DNA of 64,000 bases from Caprella mutica (Eukaryota; Arthropoda; Malacostraca; Amphipoda; Caprellidae), in contig CANNZV010000118.1 of assembly GCA_947561585.1 (NCBI GenBank), forward strand, positions 248,001-312,000, written 5' to 3'. This document shows, piece after piece, positions 1 through 12,184 of the stretch (the first letter of the stretch is position 1; every line of letters begins with the position of its first letter). Both the position numbers and the translations under genes were made by a program. The notes under the pieces are model-generated. The model did not search any database. It was not told the DNA's origin and was given only the letters and a program-made list of their open reading frames with translations.

Positions 1-545
1 ACAGTTAAAATTATAAATAGAGATAGGTATATTGTACAATTAAAAAAAGTTATCCATATTATATTCCTGATACTAAAAATTTAACATCTCTAGAAAGTCC
101 AATACCATAGATAATAATTTCATATTTAAAATTCTAATTGCCTGTGTATATATATATATGCATACATGTGAAACTCAAGAATGAACACAACTGGCACAAG
201 TCTTTAAAAAAAAATTATTAGTTGCATTTTACATGATCAATTGAATCAGTCTTTAAAATATCTAATTTATTCCATCTATCTCTTATTTCAATTCATGCAT
301 ACACACACACATATATATATTTATAGTAATGTATATATGGTATGGTTTAAATTATAAGTTACGTATTTATATTTTGACACATGACAACATTATTGGAACT
401 TGATTATCCTCTCATTTCAAATGTGAATCGTGGTGCAACTTTGGATGATTGGATCTTTGAAAGTGAATTTAAAATTGTGTTTGTGTGATAATTTTTCAAG
501 AATCCTAACTTCTGAATATTTCATTATTAAATATAGCATGAACTT
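1..545. other. Non-coding flank upstream of the first transposase copy
   Basis: AT-rich sequence with short CA/TA runs near 150-165 and 300-320 and no exon-like open frame. The 5' end of the element that carried the transposase pseudogene should lie here or beyond the window edge. I found no CCCAG-type terminus like that of the 9762-18069 element, so the left end is either outside the window or lost. Confidence 0.5.
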
Positions 546-2614
546 TTGAACAGTATGAAGTCTTCTAGATGGACTGTAAATAGGAAATCTAAGAAATTAG
601 CTAATGACAGCTCCTGTAGATTTAAATCGATTCATGATGCTTATATTCAGAGACAGGAAAGCACCTGCCTTAACAGAAATGTTGTCTCTTGTGCTCCTGA
701 TGAAAATAATGTCTCTATAGAACAGGGAAAAAGTGTTGATACAAGTTTCAGTGCTTCAGTGAGTAATGAATATATTGTAAATCAACGTGATACAAGTGCT
801 CACAGTTGCATGGCTAGTGACAATAAGAGTAATACCAGTACTTCACATCTGATAAAAGAATGAGCAATATAAAATCAAATTACCCACAAAGGAATTAATG
901 GTATCCTACATATCATCAAACTAAAATATGATTCTAGTCTACCATCTGACGCAAGAACCTTACTGAAAACCCCAATTAATGAATAAAAAAAAAAAAAATA
1001 TATGTGGTGGAGAATATTACCATTTTGGATTGATCTCAGCTGTTGATAACTTCCTTGGTAGTCTGTATAATGAAGATAATCCTTTATATTTTGAAATACT
1101 TGAACAGGGTGAGCTATTTTTTGAATTAAATTGTGATGGAATTCCATTACACAGGAGCACAAATAAGCATGTTTGGCCTCTTCTTGTTGAATTCTACTGT
1201 AAGAAAAGTACTAAGAACAAATTGCCCATGACCATTGAAATAATTAGTTTTTTTTATGGCAATTCCAAGCCAAACTGTGTAAATGCTTATGTGTCTGATT
1301 TAGTTGAGGAATTGAAGATGTTAGTTGAAGATGGTTACCAATTTGATGGACATCAGTTACACATTACTGTTGGTTTATTTGTCTGTGATGCACCAGCTAG
1401 ACAATTTTTGAAGTGTTTAACCAACCATAATGGGTACTATGGTAGCGAGAGATGTGTTCAAAAGGGTAAATATGAGAAATCAGTTACTTGTCCAGAAATG
1501 GATTGTGCAAAAAGAACTGATACAGATTTTGATTTACACCTCTATGATGAACATCAAAAAGATCTTAGTCCATTGTCACATCTCAACTTTGGACTTGTCA
1601 GTGATTTTGTGTTGGACCCAATGCACTATGTGTTCCTAGGAGTAACTAGGAAACTTATTCTTCTATGGCTGAAAGGTCCTCTCATTGTGAGAATAGGCAC
1701 ACAAAATAAATTACAGATTTTGGAATGTCTATTGAAAATTGCCAAATATATGCCATGTGAAATAAATAGAAAACCTAGAACTCTTGATGATGTAGATAAG
1801 TATAAGTCTACTGACTATAGGACATTTCTTTTGTACACTGGAATGGTGGTTTTGTCAAAAGTAATAGACAGGAATGTGTACCACAATTTCCTTCTTCTCA
1901 GTGGTGCCATTAATTTGCTTAGTAGATCTGATGTTGAGGATTCAATTAATCTTTCAGAAAAATATCTACATGCATTTATTGAACATTTTGGTGCTATTTA
2001 TGGTCAACAGAATATGATTTATAATGTTCATAATCTCTGTCATTTGACAGATGATGTTAGGAAGCATGGTACTCTAGATAAGATTTCTGCATTTTCATTT
2101 GAAAGTAAACTTAGTTCCATTAAAAAGCTATTGCGGAAATCAGATCATTGCTTGGTCCAAGTTGTTAATAGACTGTTGGAGAAAAAACATTTCTTCACTC
2201 AAGATAATTTTTCTAAAATTTCACTGCCAAAACTCATGTACCCCCATAACAATGGTCCATTATTAGAAAATGAAAATTGTACCCAATATGAAAAGGTTAT
2301 ATGTGACCAATATACCATTCAATTAACAGTTGGTGACAATGTTTTTTTTGATTGATAATAATATAGCTATTGCTTAAAATATAATTGTTTCCAATGATAC
2401 TAATGTAATCTACTTAATTTATGTTCGCTATGAAAAGAAAAAGAACTTTTTCAAGTATCCACTCTCTTCTGAAAGAGTTGGTATATATGAAGTTTCTTCT
2501 CTTGGCCATCATTTGAAAATTTGTTCTTTAAATCAAATTGAAGCAAAGTATATCCTGGTCCATTGTTTTAACACAAGTGTTGCAATGCCTCTACTCCATA
2601 CAACAAATGAATAA
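546..2614 (+). pseudogene. Decayed tnp2-like DNA transposase (copy 1)
   Basis: This is a degenerate relative of the intact transposase at 14548-16599. The main open block (979-2355, 458 residues) keeps the landmark blocks in the same order: DGIPLHRS, CDAPARQF, LDPMHYVFLGVTRKL and YNVHNLCHLTDDV. Homology also extends upstream in the frame of the ORF at 546-863, where SLPSDARTLL matches GLPLDARTLL of copy 2. That frame is cut by TGA at 861-863, TAA at 870-872 and TAA at 984-986, and the reading frame changes in the A-run at about 985-998. At the 3' end the main frame stops at 2353-2355 and similarity resumes in another frame up to a TAA at 2612-2614. The protein would be a nuclear DNA-cutting transposase of a tnp2-like group, possibly near CACTA/Mirage/Chapaev (family assignment is inference). 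With these lesions it cannot make a full product. The DUF4806 gene follows on the same strand. Confidence 0.75.
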
Positions 2615-2941
2615 TTAATGAAAAGAGTCAAAAATTCAAACAATAATAGAAAGTAACTTTTTTCATTAGAATAATGAATACAATTTCAGAAAAGGATATG
2701 AAGATGCTATAAAATTATTAAGATGACTTGAGTGTATGAAACAGAAGTCACTTTTTCTTAGTCTTGCTTCTCATCCTCTAGCCAGACTTCAGGAGCTGAT
2801 AAAGTGATCTCCAAGAAAGCCTTTGATTTTGCCTTCTGTTCTCAGCAAAATACTTGTAAATATAGGAGGAAATTAAAAATAAATGTCACAGTAAATGTTA
2901 TAATGTCTTATATTCTGCAGGTTGGTCATCTGGTTTCAAAT

Positions 2942-5139
2942 ATGATCAATGTTATAATATTTATAAAAGAAAATGTTGTGGAATTTGTTCCATCAACATG
3001 GATTTTTCATGTTGATGGCAACTGTTTTTGCTTCTGGCCTCCTTTCAATGACAAGACAAAAATATCTCGTGCCGTAAAATCTCAAAGATCCCCATATGAA
3101 AGCTGGACGAAACAAGAGATAAAAATTCTTTGTTCGTGTGGTGAGTGTTAGTGTTTTGTATATATTCATAGCTACATACTGTCATACAATATTTATTTGG
3201 ATTGTTATGTTTTATTTATTAAATAAATTGCCTGAATATTTCAGATTCTTTTGCTGAAGCTTACGTGAAAGCAAAGAAAGCAGAAGAAACCTCGGATGTC
3301 CAGACTGAAGGGATGTCCAGACATTCAAGAGGCAGAGGATTTAAAAAGTGTGTAATTGAAGATTTTATTTTTAATTTCATATTTAACATAGCTATTCGTT
3401 TCTAAGTTAATATTCTATTTCTATGTTCTTTATTTTATACTGTCTCATGCTCAAATGATAATAAACTCTCTATGATTAACAAATCATTTCATTCTTTTCA
3501 ATGGAGAGCGAAATTTGTCTAAAATTTACCTTTTTACATTGAAGAATGTTAATCATTCTGGTGACTTGATTTAGGGTCAATGCTGCTTATAAAATATTAA
3601 TGGAACTTGCCATTGCATTGCTAAACTAATATAATATAGCTAGCTAAGTGTTATAGTAGTGTGTTAAATATAGTGAAAAGGGAATTCATACATACTTTTC
3701 AATATTTGCAGGGTAATGCCAAGCAAGAAATTTTCCATTGAAGACACCAGTGGATCAGATGACAATTATGACAAGTTAGTGTCTCCTCACCCTCCTCCTC
3801 CTAGGTTAGAGCCAGAAATTCGCCACTCTGCGGCAAATTCCAATGCACCCAAACCAGCAAAAGCACAAGCTTCAAGGGTGGAGAAAGATGGTAAGTTCAT
3901 ACTTATCTCTTATATAAAAAGTACCTAATATTTACAACAACTGTAAAGATATAAGACTATTATTTTCAATAATATAGTTGACACTTGCCTATTTTGAGAT
4001 GTTATTTACAATTCTAGGATTATTCTTGAATCATGAAACTGAAATATTCTATTTTATCTTAATTGTAGTCATGGAGTAATTTCGAAGGTAGCTACAATCA
4101 AAGTTGTTTAAACCTATGATAAGAGGTGATCACATCACTCACCATTATCATAGTTCTGTATTGTATTTCCAGACAAGATTCTGATTGCAATCTCAAAAAA
4201 TAGAGTGACGATAGAAGAGCTCTCATTTATGATGCAACAAGTTCTTCAAAATCAGAAGGAGATCATCTCCCTTCATTCCAAGAATAAAAGGGTGGACACC
4301 TCAATTGTGGACATGCTGTTGCCCATGGACTCTCTTGTTCAATTTGATGACTTTGAATTGAAATTGATAACTGATACCAATTTCAAGAAGATTATTGTAA
4401 GTATTCATAATTTAATGTCCATTTATAATATAGCATCTTTACATTTTATAATATTGTATTACTCATTCTAATAAATTAAGTTACTTTAATTCATCACGTA
4501 TATAATTTATTTACAGCTTCATCGAATGAATAATGTTGGTGGCTCTGATGAAAAGATGTGCATTAAGCTGATCCTTGAAACCTTCTTAACAAACTCTCTT
4601 CAGCGTTTATTTGAAATGGAGGGAAAGTCATCCTACAAGACAAAAACTGGTGCTGTTAAAAGAGGTTTCAAAGAAACTTCCTTATTTTCAGTATTGAAAG
4701 GTAAGTGTTTCAATTTTAAATGGGATGTCTTAAAGAATCACTCTCATATAAGCTTTAGAACTCATAAAATACAGAATATAAGTGCATGGTTACTCAATTT
4801 TGCTATGGTTAGAAAATATTACATTTAATGTGGTTAACAATCCCCACATCTTCATCTGATTTATAATATAGCTAGTTTAAAATGTGTAATCTTTCTTTCA
4901 CTTTATATTTTTTAATGTACTGTGGCATTATCTTAAGTGAATTTTTATAAAAATTTATATATTCAATCACATAAATTTATTTTTCAGAAGTATTGCTGTC
5001 AAAAGTGCATATCAACACAACTGAAAAAGCTATTTACTGTGCTGTGATGGCCTACCTCGAGAATGCTGGCGATAGAGGAAAGAGTAGGAAAAGAAGCAAG
5101 AAAGATGAAAATGACGATGAAGAAGATGAAATGACCTAA
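2942..5139 (+). CDS. DUF4806-domain protein, six exons (copy 1)
   Basis: Six exons join in frame to about 346 residues: 2942-3140, 3245-3347, 3712-3890, 4173-4396, 4517-4700 and 4988-5139. Donors are GTGAGT, GTGTGT, GTAAGT, GTAAGT and GTAAGT; all acceptors end in AG after pyrimidine tracts. The start was chosen because MINVIIF aligns with MYKIVIF of the copy at 12185-14482. A 3' splice acceptor (TATTCTGCAG, ending 2920) lies 21 bases upstream, suggesting an untranslated first exon elsewhere. The N-terminal part contains EFVPSTWI and FCFWPP, then a charged linker with a proline run. Exons 4-6 form the DUF4806 domain (LPMDSLVQFDDFE through the stretch after KETSLFSVLK). The C-terminus is lysine- and acid-rich and could be nuclear. 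DUF4806 is known from arthropod proteins of unknown function. Unlike the neighbouring transposase, I see no stop or frameshift here. Two introns (after exons 1 and 2) are absent from copy 2. Confidence 0.7.
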
Positions 5140-5407
5140 AATAGATAGAAAAGCATCATTAGTCTAATTGTATGTTCTAAATGGTTGCTATAAAATATTG
5201 AATTAAAGAAGCATAACTCACATCTAAGATAGTGTAGATTTGTCAAGTAAAACTATATTTCTAGTTAATGTAACTTATTTGTAAAAGAATTTATTTATAT
5301 AAAATGCTCATTGTTCATTGTTTTTTTTTTAAATATACATTTGATGATAATTGTTACAACTGTATAATTTAATTCTTCCTGTACCATCAAACTAGACTGC
5401 TTATTAT

Positions 5408-5955
5408 CGAATCGATATCTTTAACAGTGTCGAATAGAAAGATACATTATGGCATCCACTATAGATAGGGAATCTGTATCGTATCGACGCCGAATTATAC
5501 ACCTAATATGTTTCCGAAAAGATATATTTTCGAAACATATTGGATGTATAATTTAGCGAAGATACGATACAGATTCCCTATCGTTTCTAAGCATATTAGG
5601 TGTCGATACGATACAGATTCCCTATCGTTTCCAAGCAAATTAGGAGTCGAAACTACACAGATTCTCTGTCGTTTCGAAGTATATTAAATGTATAATTAGG
5701 CGTTGAAACGATACAGATTCCGTCGTTTCGAAGTATATTAGAAGTGTAATTAGGCGTTGAAACGATACAGATTCCCTGTCGTTTCGAAGCATATTAGATG
5801 TGTAATTAGGCGTTGAAACGATATAAATTCCCTGTCGTTTCGAAGCATATTAGATGTGTAATTAGGCGTCGAATCGATACAGATTCCCTATGTATAGCGG
5901 ATGCCGAAATTTATCTTTCTATTCAACTTCGGTACAAGATATCGATTCGATGCCA
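5408..5955. repeat. Foldback element with internal tandem repeats
   Basis: Outer inverted arms of roughly 110 bases (about 5408-5520 and 5845-5955) share TCGAATCGATATCTT, GAATAGAAAGATA, GGCATCC and AGGGAATCTGTATCG, read in opposite orientations. Between them a unit of about 56-62 bases containing ACGATACAGATTCCCTGTCG and ATATTAGATGTGTAATTAGG is repeated about six times. The left arm and first unit also form a near-perfect hairpin around 5517-5530. There are no coding signs; the small open frames here are by-products of the repeat. It is probably a foldback-type transposon or a satellite seed. Confidence 0.7.
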
Positions 5956-7876
5956 AATATACTTGATATGATGCTGTTGAGCGGTGCAAACAGATATCGG
6001 ATTGATGTCTACTTGATGTCACCATGTCTAATTTGTTACTGGAATTCGATGTCGGAAGAGAGATTATACAGAGTCGTTTAGACATCAAATAGATACATTC
6101 ATGTTTGCTGGATAATATCTCGAAGGATATGAAGAATTCGTAAATATATATTCTACGTAAGACTAGTCTTCCGTTTCACGACACATTAATCCCATTCCAA
6201 TGTAACATTGCCGCACCATTCCAACGATGGCAGCAAACATCACAGAATTGAATTCAGGAGTAAAGGAATTTGGTTACGTAGAAAACATGATATAATGGGC
6301 GAAAACATGCAGGGCGCAAAATTACAACTAGATCTTTGATTAAAGTTTCCTCACTAATATAGAAAAATTTGATGTTCAGTATACACCATTTCCATATGAT
6401 CAGTACACAGTATGTATATATTACATACAATAGATTCTGTATCACACAGTACAATAGAAATATTATACCCAAAGAGGAGGTGATGGTGGGATATTGAAGA
6501 TAAAAGCGGATCATAGTAAATCTTCGTTTGCCTCAAATAAATAAATATTTACACATTTTTGATACATATTTCTTGTAAACAGATTATAATGCTTTAAAGA
6601 GACTAATCGCTTAATGAATAATTTTTAAAATGGGTTCTGATTCATTAAAATTGTCCATCAATGATAATCACATTTTTCTAAACATCAGAAAACCTATTAG
6701 TGCGTTTAGATAATATATGACATTATAATATTTACCACATCGAGTAGAGTAAACTAAATACGATAGGACTTTATTTTGAATATCTTGAACCAAACCAGAG
6801 TTTGTTAATAAATCAAGCTAATTACTGCAAAAAAAATCATCATATCACTCATTTCATTGAAATAATTTATAAATTAAGATTCACACACTTTAACTCTTTG
6901 AATCATTTCACAAGTGAATAATTTATTAATTATTTTTATAACAAGCAGAGATTATTTGCTACATAAATTTTCTATTTTTTCCCAATTAATTATAATAGTG
7001 TACGGAGCACATCTGCTACTTCTAAAAGTAGTAATTTCCTTTTACAAACTTCATCCTTGTTCTTCTAAAATTCTGTTCATTGCCAACAATTCTTACGGAA
7101 ATTTTAACTCCACAGAGAAGAAAACTTTACAAAAGTTTTGGCATTAACGATTCTCCTCATGAAAAGTACATCATTTAGTTCACTCTCTTTCATAAATTTT
7201 GCCTTTGAAGACAATGGAGGCGTGATGGAAGAATTCTTCAATTAGGTACAACAAATTATATATATTCATATTAATATCATACAAAAGGATTCATCTGCAC
7301 GAATTTATGGAAAAAAATGAAATAAATGGATTACGCATCATCCTTTTATGGTCACAGTTCTTTTAAAAATTTGCTAATGTAATCAAAAATTGAAAAACGA
7401 GTAAATTTACAAATAAAAAATAAGACATTCCAACAAAAAAAAAATTATGTATTTTCATCATTAATTAGCAATAATTGTGGGACCTTGTATCAATTAGTTT
7501 GAAAAATAAAAATATTAGTGTATTCATAACCTTGCTTTTAATGGGAAAATACCATCTTTTTAAAAAGAAAATTTATTCATTAATTAACAATCAAACAGTA
7601 TGCACTCTACCGTTTTCAACCTCATTAAAGAATGGGAGAGATAACGTTTAGTTTCTAAATTCTGATGGCTTTTCTTAAAAAAATGAATTATTTCTATGAG
7701 AAAAAATTTAATTTACTCTACGAGAAACAAGTTTAATTGAAGTAACAACACTTTCAATTTCGACTTTTGAAGATATGGGATATAATTAGTAGGATGTTAT
7801 ATCGCATGTATTTCATCAAATTGTTCAATTGCAAGATCTTCCTTTTTCATGTGATATAATAAGTTGAAACAGTTGT
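5956..7876. other. AT-rich intergenic sequence
   Basis: About 1.9 kb with homopolymer runs and short scattered open frames, none with splice-site support or protein similarity that I recognise. I see no inverted-repeat termini or RNA gene here. Confidence 0.4.
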
Positions 7877-7881
7877 TTTAA

Positions 7882-8509
7882 CGTTTGACAGACGTTTCGT
7901 TGAAAGACATTTCGTCGACTGACATATTGTCGACAGATATTTCATCGACAGAGAATTCGTCGACAGGAAATTTCCTCAACTGGACATTCCGTCGACAGAT
8001 GTTTCGTAGCAAAATAGTCGCACATTCTAACATGTATGTATCGTGGGGCGTGCTGCCCCTTCTAGGTCCTTAAACAATCATGAAGTGAGCAGTACAACAA
8101 ACAAGAGGATTCAACAAACTACATAGTTATAATTTAATATGGTTATATTCATTTATTAATTAAATAATCTTTGTTTTCGTAAAAGGAATACTTATACATT
8201 CAGATGTAAGCGTATCGAACCCTCCTGCTAGGTCACTAAAATATCGTGAAGTGTTTACTACACCAAATTAGCGGATATAACAAACTACACAACGGCCTTT
8301 CATGTTGAGAACCATTCCTTAATTTATGATTCTAATAATTTATGTATTAAGTAATACACATTTTTAATATCCTCTTAATAAAAGTTATGAATTTCCTGTC
8401 GATTAAATGTCTGTCGACTAAATGTCTGTAGACAAAATATATGTAGACGAAATGTCTGTAGACGGAATGTCTGTCGATGAAACGACTCTCGTCGAAACGT
8501 CTGCGAACC
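7882..8509. mobile_element. Small element with minisatellite inverted ends and duplicated core
   Basis: The left arm (7882-7985) and right arm (8395-8509) are inverted arrays of a unit of about 15 bases resembling ACAGACATTTCGTCG, partly degraded. The right terminus reads GGTTCGCAGACG inward and the left CGTTTGACAGACG. The interior holds two versions of a core. One at about 8036-8130 has the hairpin GGGGCGTGCTGCCCC followed by AACAATCATGAAGTG and ACAACAAACTACATAG. The second, at about 8195-8290, lacks the hairpin. The same core occurs in the element at 25578-26088, whose end repeats are different in sequence. No coding capacity, so it would be non-autonomous. I could not identify a clean target duplication. 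Confidence 0.6.
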
Positions 8510-8863
8510 GTTTAGAGAATAGACAAATAATACAATAATTAATATTGAAGTTCATCATCGAATATGAGACACACCAACTTGAATTATTCAGCATCATCTT
8601 CAGATATCAGGTGGGAAGTATTGTCCAAAAAAACAATATACGAAACCAGCTATACAATACCCAAATTATCAATTAGTTGCTATTTCGAATAAAAAAACTT
8701 GTTGGTTACAGATTTCCTTACAGGAATTGTGAAACTGATTCTAATGTTAAAATGGTTTCAAAAGTAAAATATTTGTATTCTTCAATGAATAACAGTGATT
8801 GTTAGTTAAGCTAAAAGGAATTCATTGGCCTACTACAGCAGTAACACTTCAAGATAATACTGT

Positions 8864-8894
<31 letters not shown>

Positions 8895-9759
8895 TCTTTC
8901 CTGATTGATATTTCATTACATTGTATAATTATCATGAAGGAAGTTCATAACAATAACTGCATTACCTTTGTTATAGATAATTGGTTTGTTAACAATGTGT
9001 ATAACATGAAAAAGACTGAGTTTATTCTAGTGTGTGATAGTGAAACTTCATCAATTCACAATCCGTGATTTGATTTTTCATTTTTATTTCTAACTTTTGT
9101 TCTTATAAGACAATATTCTTGAATATGAAGAGCGGTATTATTACTTTATATTATTACTAGATACACAATCATAAAAGAGGAAACAGTTTTCGCGTGTTTG
9201 AATTTTCTTTTGCCCTAATGGAACTGATTGCCGTAATTTAGTAAAAGAGTCTTTAAAACTCTTTGCTTTTTATGCTCTGCATAATTAGACATTTCCCCAA
9301 CCTGTTTTAGTGGTAGGAAGACACCATCAAACCTAATGAGAGGGATTAAATTCCTTTTTGTTACGGTAAAGTACGTCCTCTCATCTGGATGACTGCGATT
9401 ATTTTCTAAAGAGCATTGAAATGGAGATAATTAAGCTATCTTCTAAAACTAATAGAAGCGATAATTGATGTAACTATTGTGAGATAATAAGTATTTCAGA
9501 CATAGTTAATATGTTTACCAGAGACTACTACTTTTCTGACAGTAATTACTGTTTACTGTTAAAATGCTAGTTTCACTCACTGTATGTTTATTTAATGTAA
9601 GTTTACTCGGTGTAAGCTTAAATGAAGGTTAATTCACTAAGTTTATATACTACTTATGAACATTAACCTATTAGTTATTTCACTTACTAGTCTGAAACCC
9701 ATACAGACTATTATTTGTTAATTAGTTTACTCCTCAATACTTCAATAAGTGTTGAACAC
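8510..9759. other. AT-rich intergenic sequence before the 8.3-kb transposon
   Basis: No exon, RNA gene or terminal repeat recognised. A run of about 22 T lies near 8871-8892. The last 20 or so bases before 9760 (TTCAATAAGTGTTGAACAC) belong to a repeat that resumes at 18072 on the far side of the transposon. Confidence 0.45.
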
Positions 9760-9761
9760 TA

Positions 9762-10240
9762 CCCAGGTAGCAAAAAATGTTAGAATAATATTAGAATAAT
9801 ATTATCTCCTAACATAAAGTAATGTTATATTCGATGTTAGAATAATGTTAGAATAACCCTGGAATTAGAATGTTGAAGTAATGTTTTATCGTAACCTTAA
9901 AATAACCTTACTATATAACATTACCTAATGTTATAATAATATTAGGTAAGGTTAGAATAATATTATGTAATGTTAAATTAATGTTATAAAAATATTATTA
10001 TAACATTACCTAATGTTATAATAATATTAGGTAAGGTTAGAATAATATTATGTAATGTTAAATTAATGTTATAAAAATATTATTATAACATTATTTTCAC
10101 ATTAGATAACATTGGTTCATTTAACTCTAAATTAAAGCAAGGTTACTATAACATTAAAAAAATATTATTATTAGAATATTTTAAAAAGAATTAACATTAT
10201 AAAAAGGTTAGAATAACATTAGGTAATTTATTGATGCTAG
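9762..10240. repeat. Left subterminal repeat block of the 8.3-kb transposon
   Basis: Dense repeats of TAATGTTATAA, AGAATAATATTA and AGGTAAGGTTAGAATAATA in both orientations, including a roughly 90-base direct duplication (about 9930-10010 and 10015-10095). They are the counterpart of the right-end block at 17735-18069. In CACTA-like elements, subterminal repeats bind the transposase; that role here is inference. Confidence 0.7.
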
Positions 10241-10539
10241 GTAAATTTATAAAATATAATATTTAAAGATTAATAATATAACTTACTACTTTTCTGTGAC
10301 ACAATCGACTCATTTCATGGGGCTCATGGGAATTCAAGGATCCACTAACTGGTCAACTGTTAGAAACTGAAGCGATGATAATGTGAATTTATCAAAGATC
10401 CCTCCCGAAAGATTAGTAGAAAATTTAAACTACCAACCCTTCAGGGGGAATCATTTTTAAACCACTAAACAGTGCCATATTTGAAGATGAATCCAATACC
10501 TGTTAACAGACAAAGTGATACATACATATATAGTCCCCT

Positions 10540-11600
10540 TCCACAAGTTCACAACTAGTGATATAAGAGATATTAAGAGAATGCCTCTTAGAAGAGGGGA
10601 AAGTAAATTTAAACTTCAATTAAATAACGTCAATATATAGATCAAACTAGATTGTTTTGGGGTTTGATAGGTGCTCCTATCCACCACTACGAGGTGATAC
10701 ACAGAGACACGAAGAGAGGAAGACCTCATAGAAGAGGGGAAAGTGAAAGTACACTGCATTAACTGAGTCAACTACAAGGGTTTGTCTATGATCAAAGCTA
10801 AAAGGAGGTTTATTTATATTCGTTCCTCAGGAGGTTGTATTCTGTGGATGTCACTCAATTTACTTCCGAAGACTACGATTCAGGAAAGAAATTTAAAAAT
10901 TCTGTGTACCAGCAGGATGGCAGTATCATCATCTGTGGAATAGAATGTCTAAGTTAGAAACATTCGAAATTCCTTAATAGTAACTATTTGAAATAAATTC
11001 ACATTAAACCTGTGGAAAACAGTGAATATAGAATGTTCCATCTCACCAAATGTTCATTACAAGGATGATCAAATAATATTTCACATTAAAAACAGAGCCA
11101 ATGATTGAATATCTTAATTCTTGGATCAAGTTTCATCATAAATTCAGAAAAATATATCTATATTTTATAAGATAAAATAATACTAATAGCTTAAGGGAAT
11201 TTGACATTCCTGTAATGAACAAAGTGGTCTTCTATAAGGAGATCACTAGCTTTTTTATAGAGGTGCTCACCAGAAAATTTAAAATAAGTATATAAGAGTT
11301 TATTAAACTGACTGATTTATTCCAAAATTATAAAAAATATTTTACTTGTGAGTGGTGGGGCTTAAAAATATTTCTGATAAATTATATACTGTTTTAAACA
11401 ATCTAGTCATACCATCCTCTTTATTAAATTGCAATTTACATTGATATATGTATTATTTTAGTAGTTTAATAGCAGTCCTTCCCACAACTAAGGTTATATA
11501 AGAGACATGAAGAGAGGAAGACCTCGTAGAAGAGGGGAAAGTGAAAGTACACTGCATGCACTGAGTCGACTACCCGGATGCGTTACTTCTGTTACCACAG
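10540..11600. repeat. Interspersed repeat copies (family with AAGACCTCGTAGAAGAGG)
   Basis: Three related stretches (about 10540-10620, 10700-10790 and 11476-11590) share GAAGAGAGGAAGACCTC, GAAGAGGGGAAAGTGAAAGT and ACACTGCAT. The AAGACCTCGT motif links them to copies at 28648-28935 and 46450-47480. They lie in the 3' non-coding part of the 8.3-kb transposon, so they are later insertions or captured sequence. No coding signs. Confidence 0.5.
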
Positions 11601-12184
11601 TCCCTGTCGGCCCAGCACATGCATGACAAGAATAGAGAAACATGGTCAGGGGAGCAATATACATTGAAATGATCAATTGCTAAGAATATTTCAGACATCA
11701 TCACACCTTCTTGTTGACTCAGCCATAACTAAAACTAAACTTTGAGATCATATGTAAGTATGTATCACAAAAGTAACAGAATGAATGTATGCAAGGTAAC
11801 AAAACTACTTTCAAATTGATAAAGAATTTATTTGAAAAATAATGATATCCAAATCTAATCAAACATAAAATAAAATTAACTGATAATAGAAAATATGACA
11901 CTATATTTGATATATAACCTATGAATGAGAGCTAGGTTCAATAGCTATATAGTTCCTTTCAATAGAAAAATAAATAATAAATAATAGAAGAACATGTACT
12001 ATAAAAAAATTAAAGATTAACGGAAAACACAGATACTAGAAAAATATCTACCATAAAAAACAGAATCAGCTATAGTTACATATAAATAACAAATAGATTA
12101 GCCAAAAATTAGAGAATAAATAAAGAAAAATAAAACATAACTATATAGAAAACTAGAAAAGTTTGACAATAAAATGATGGGATT

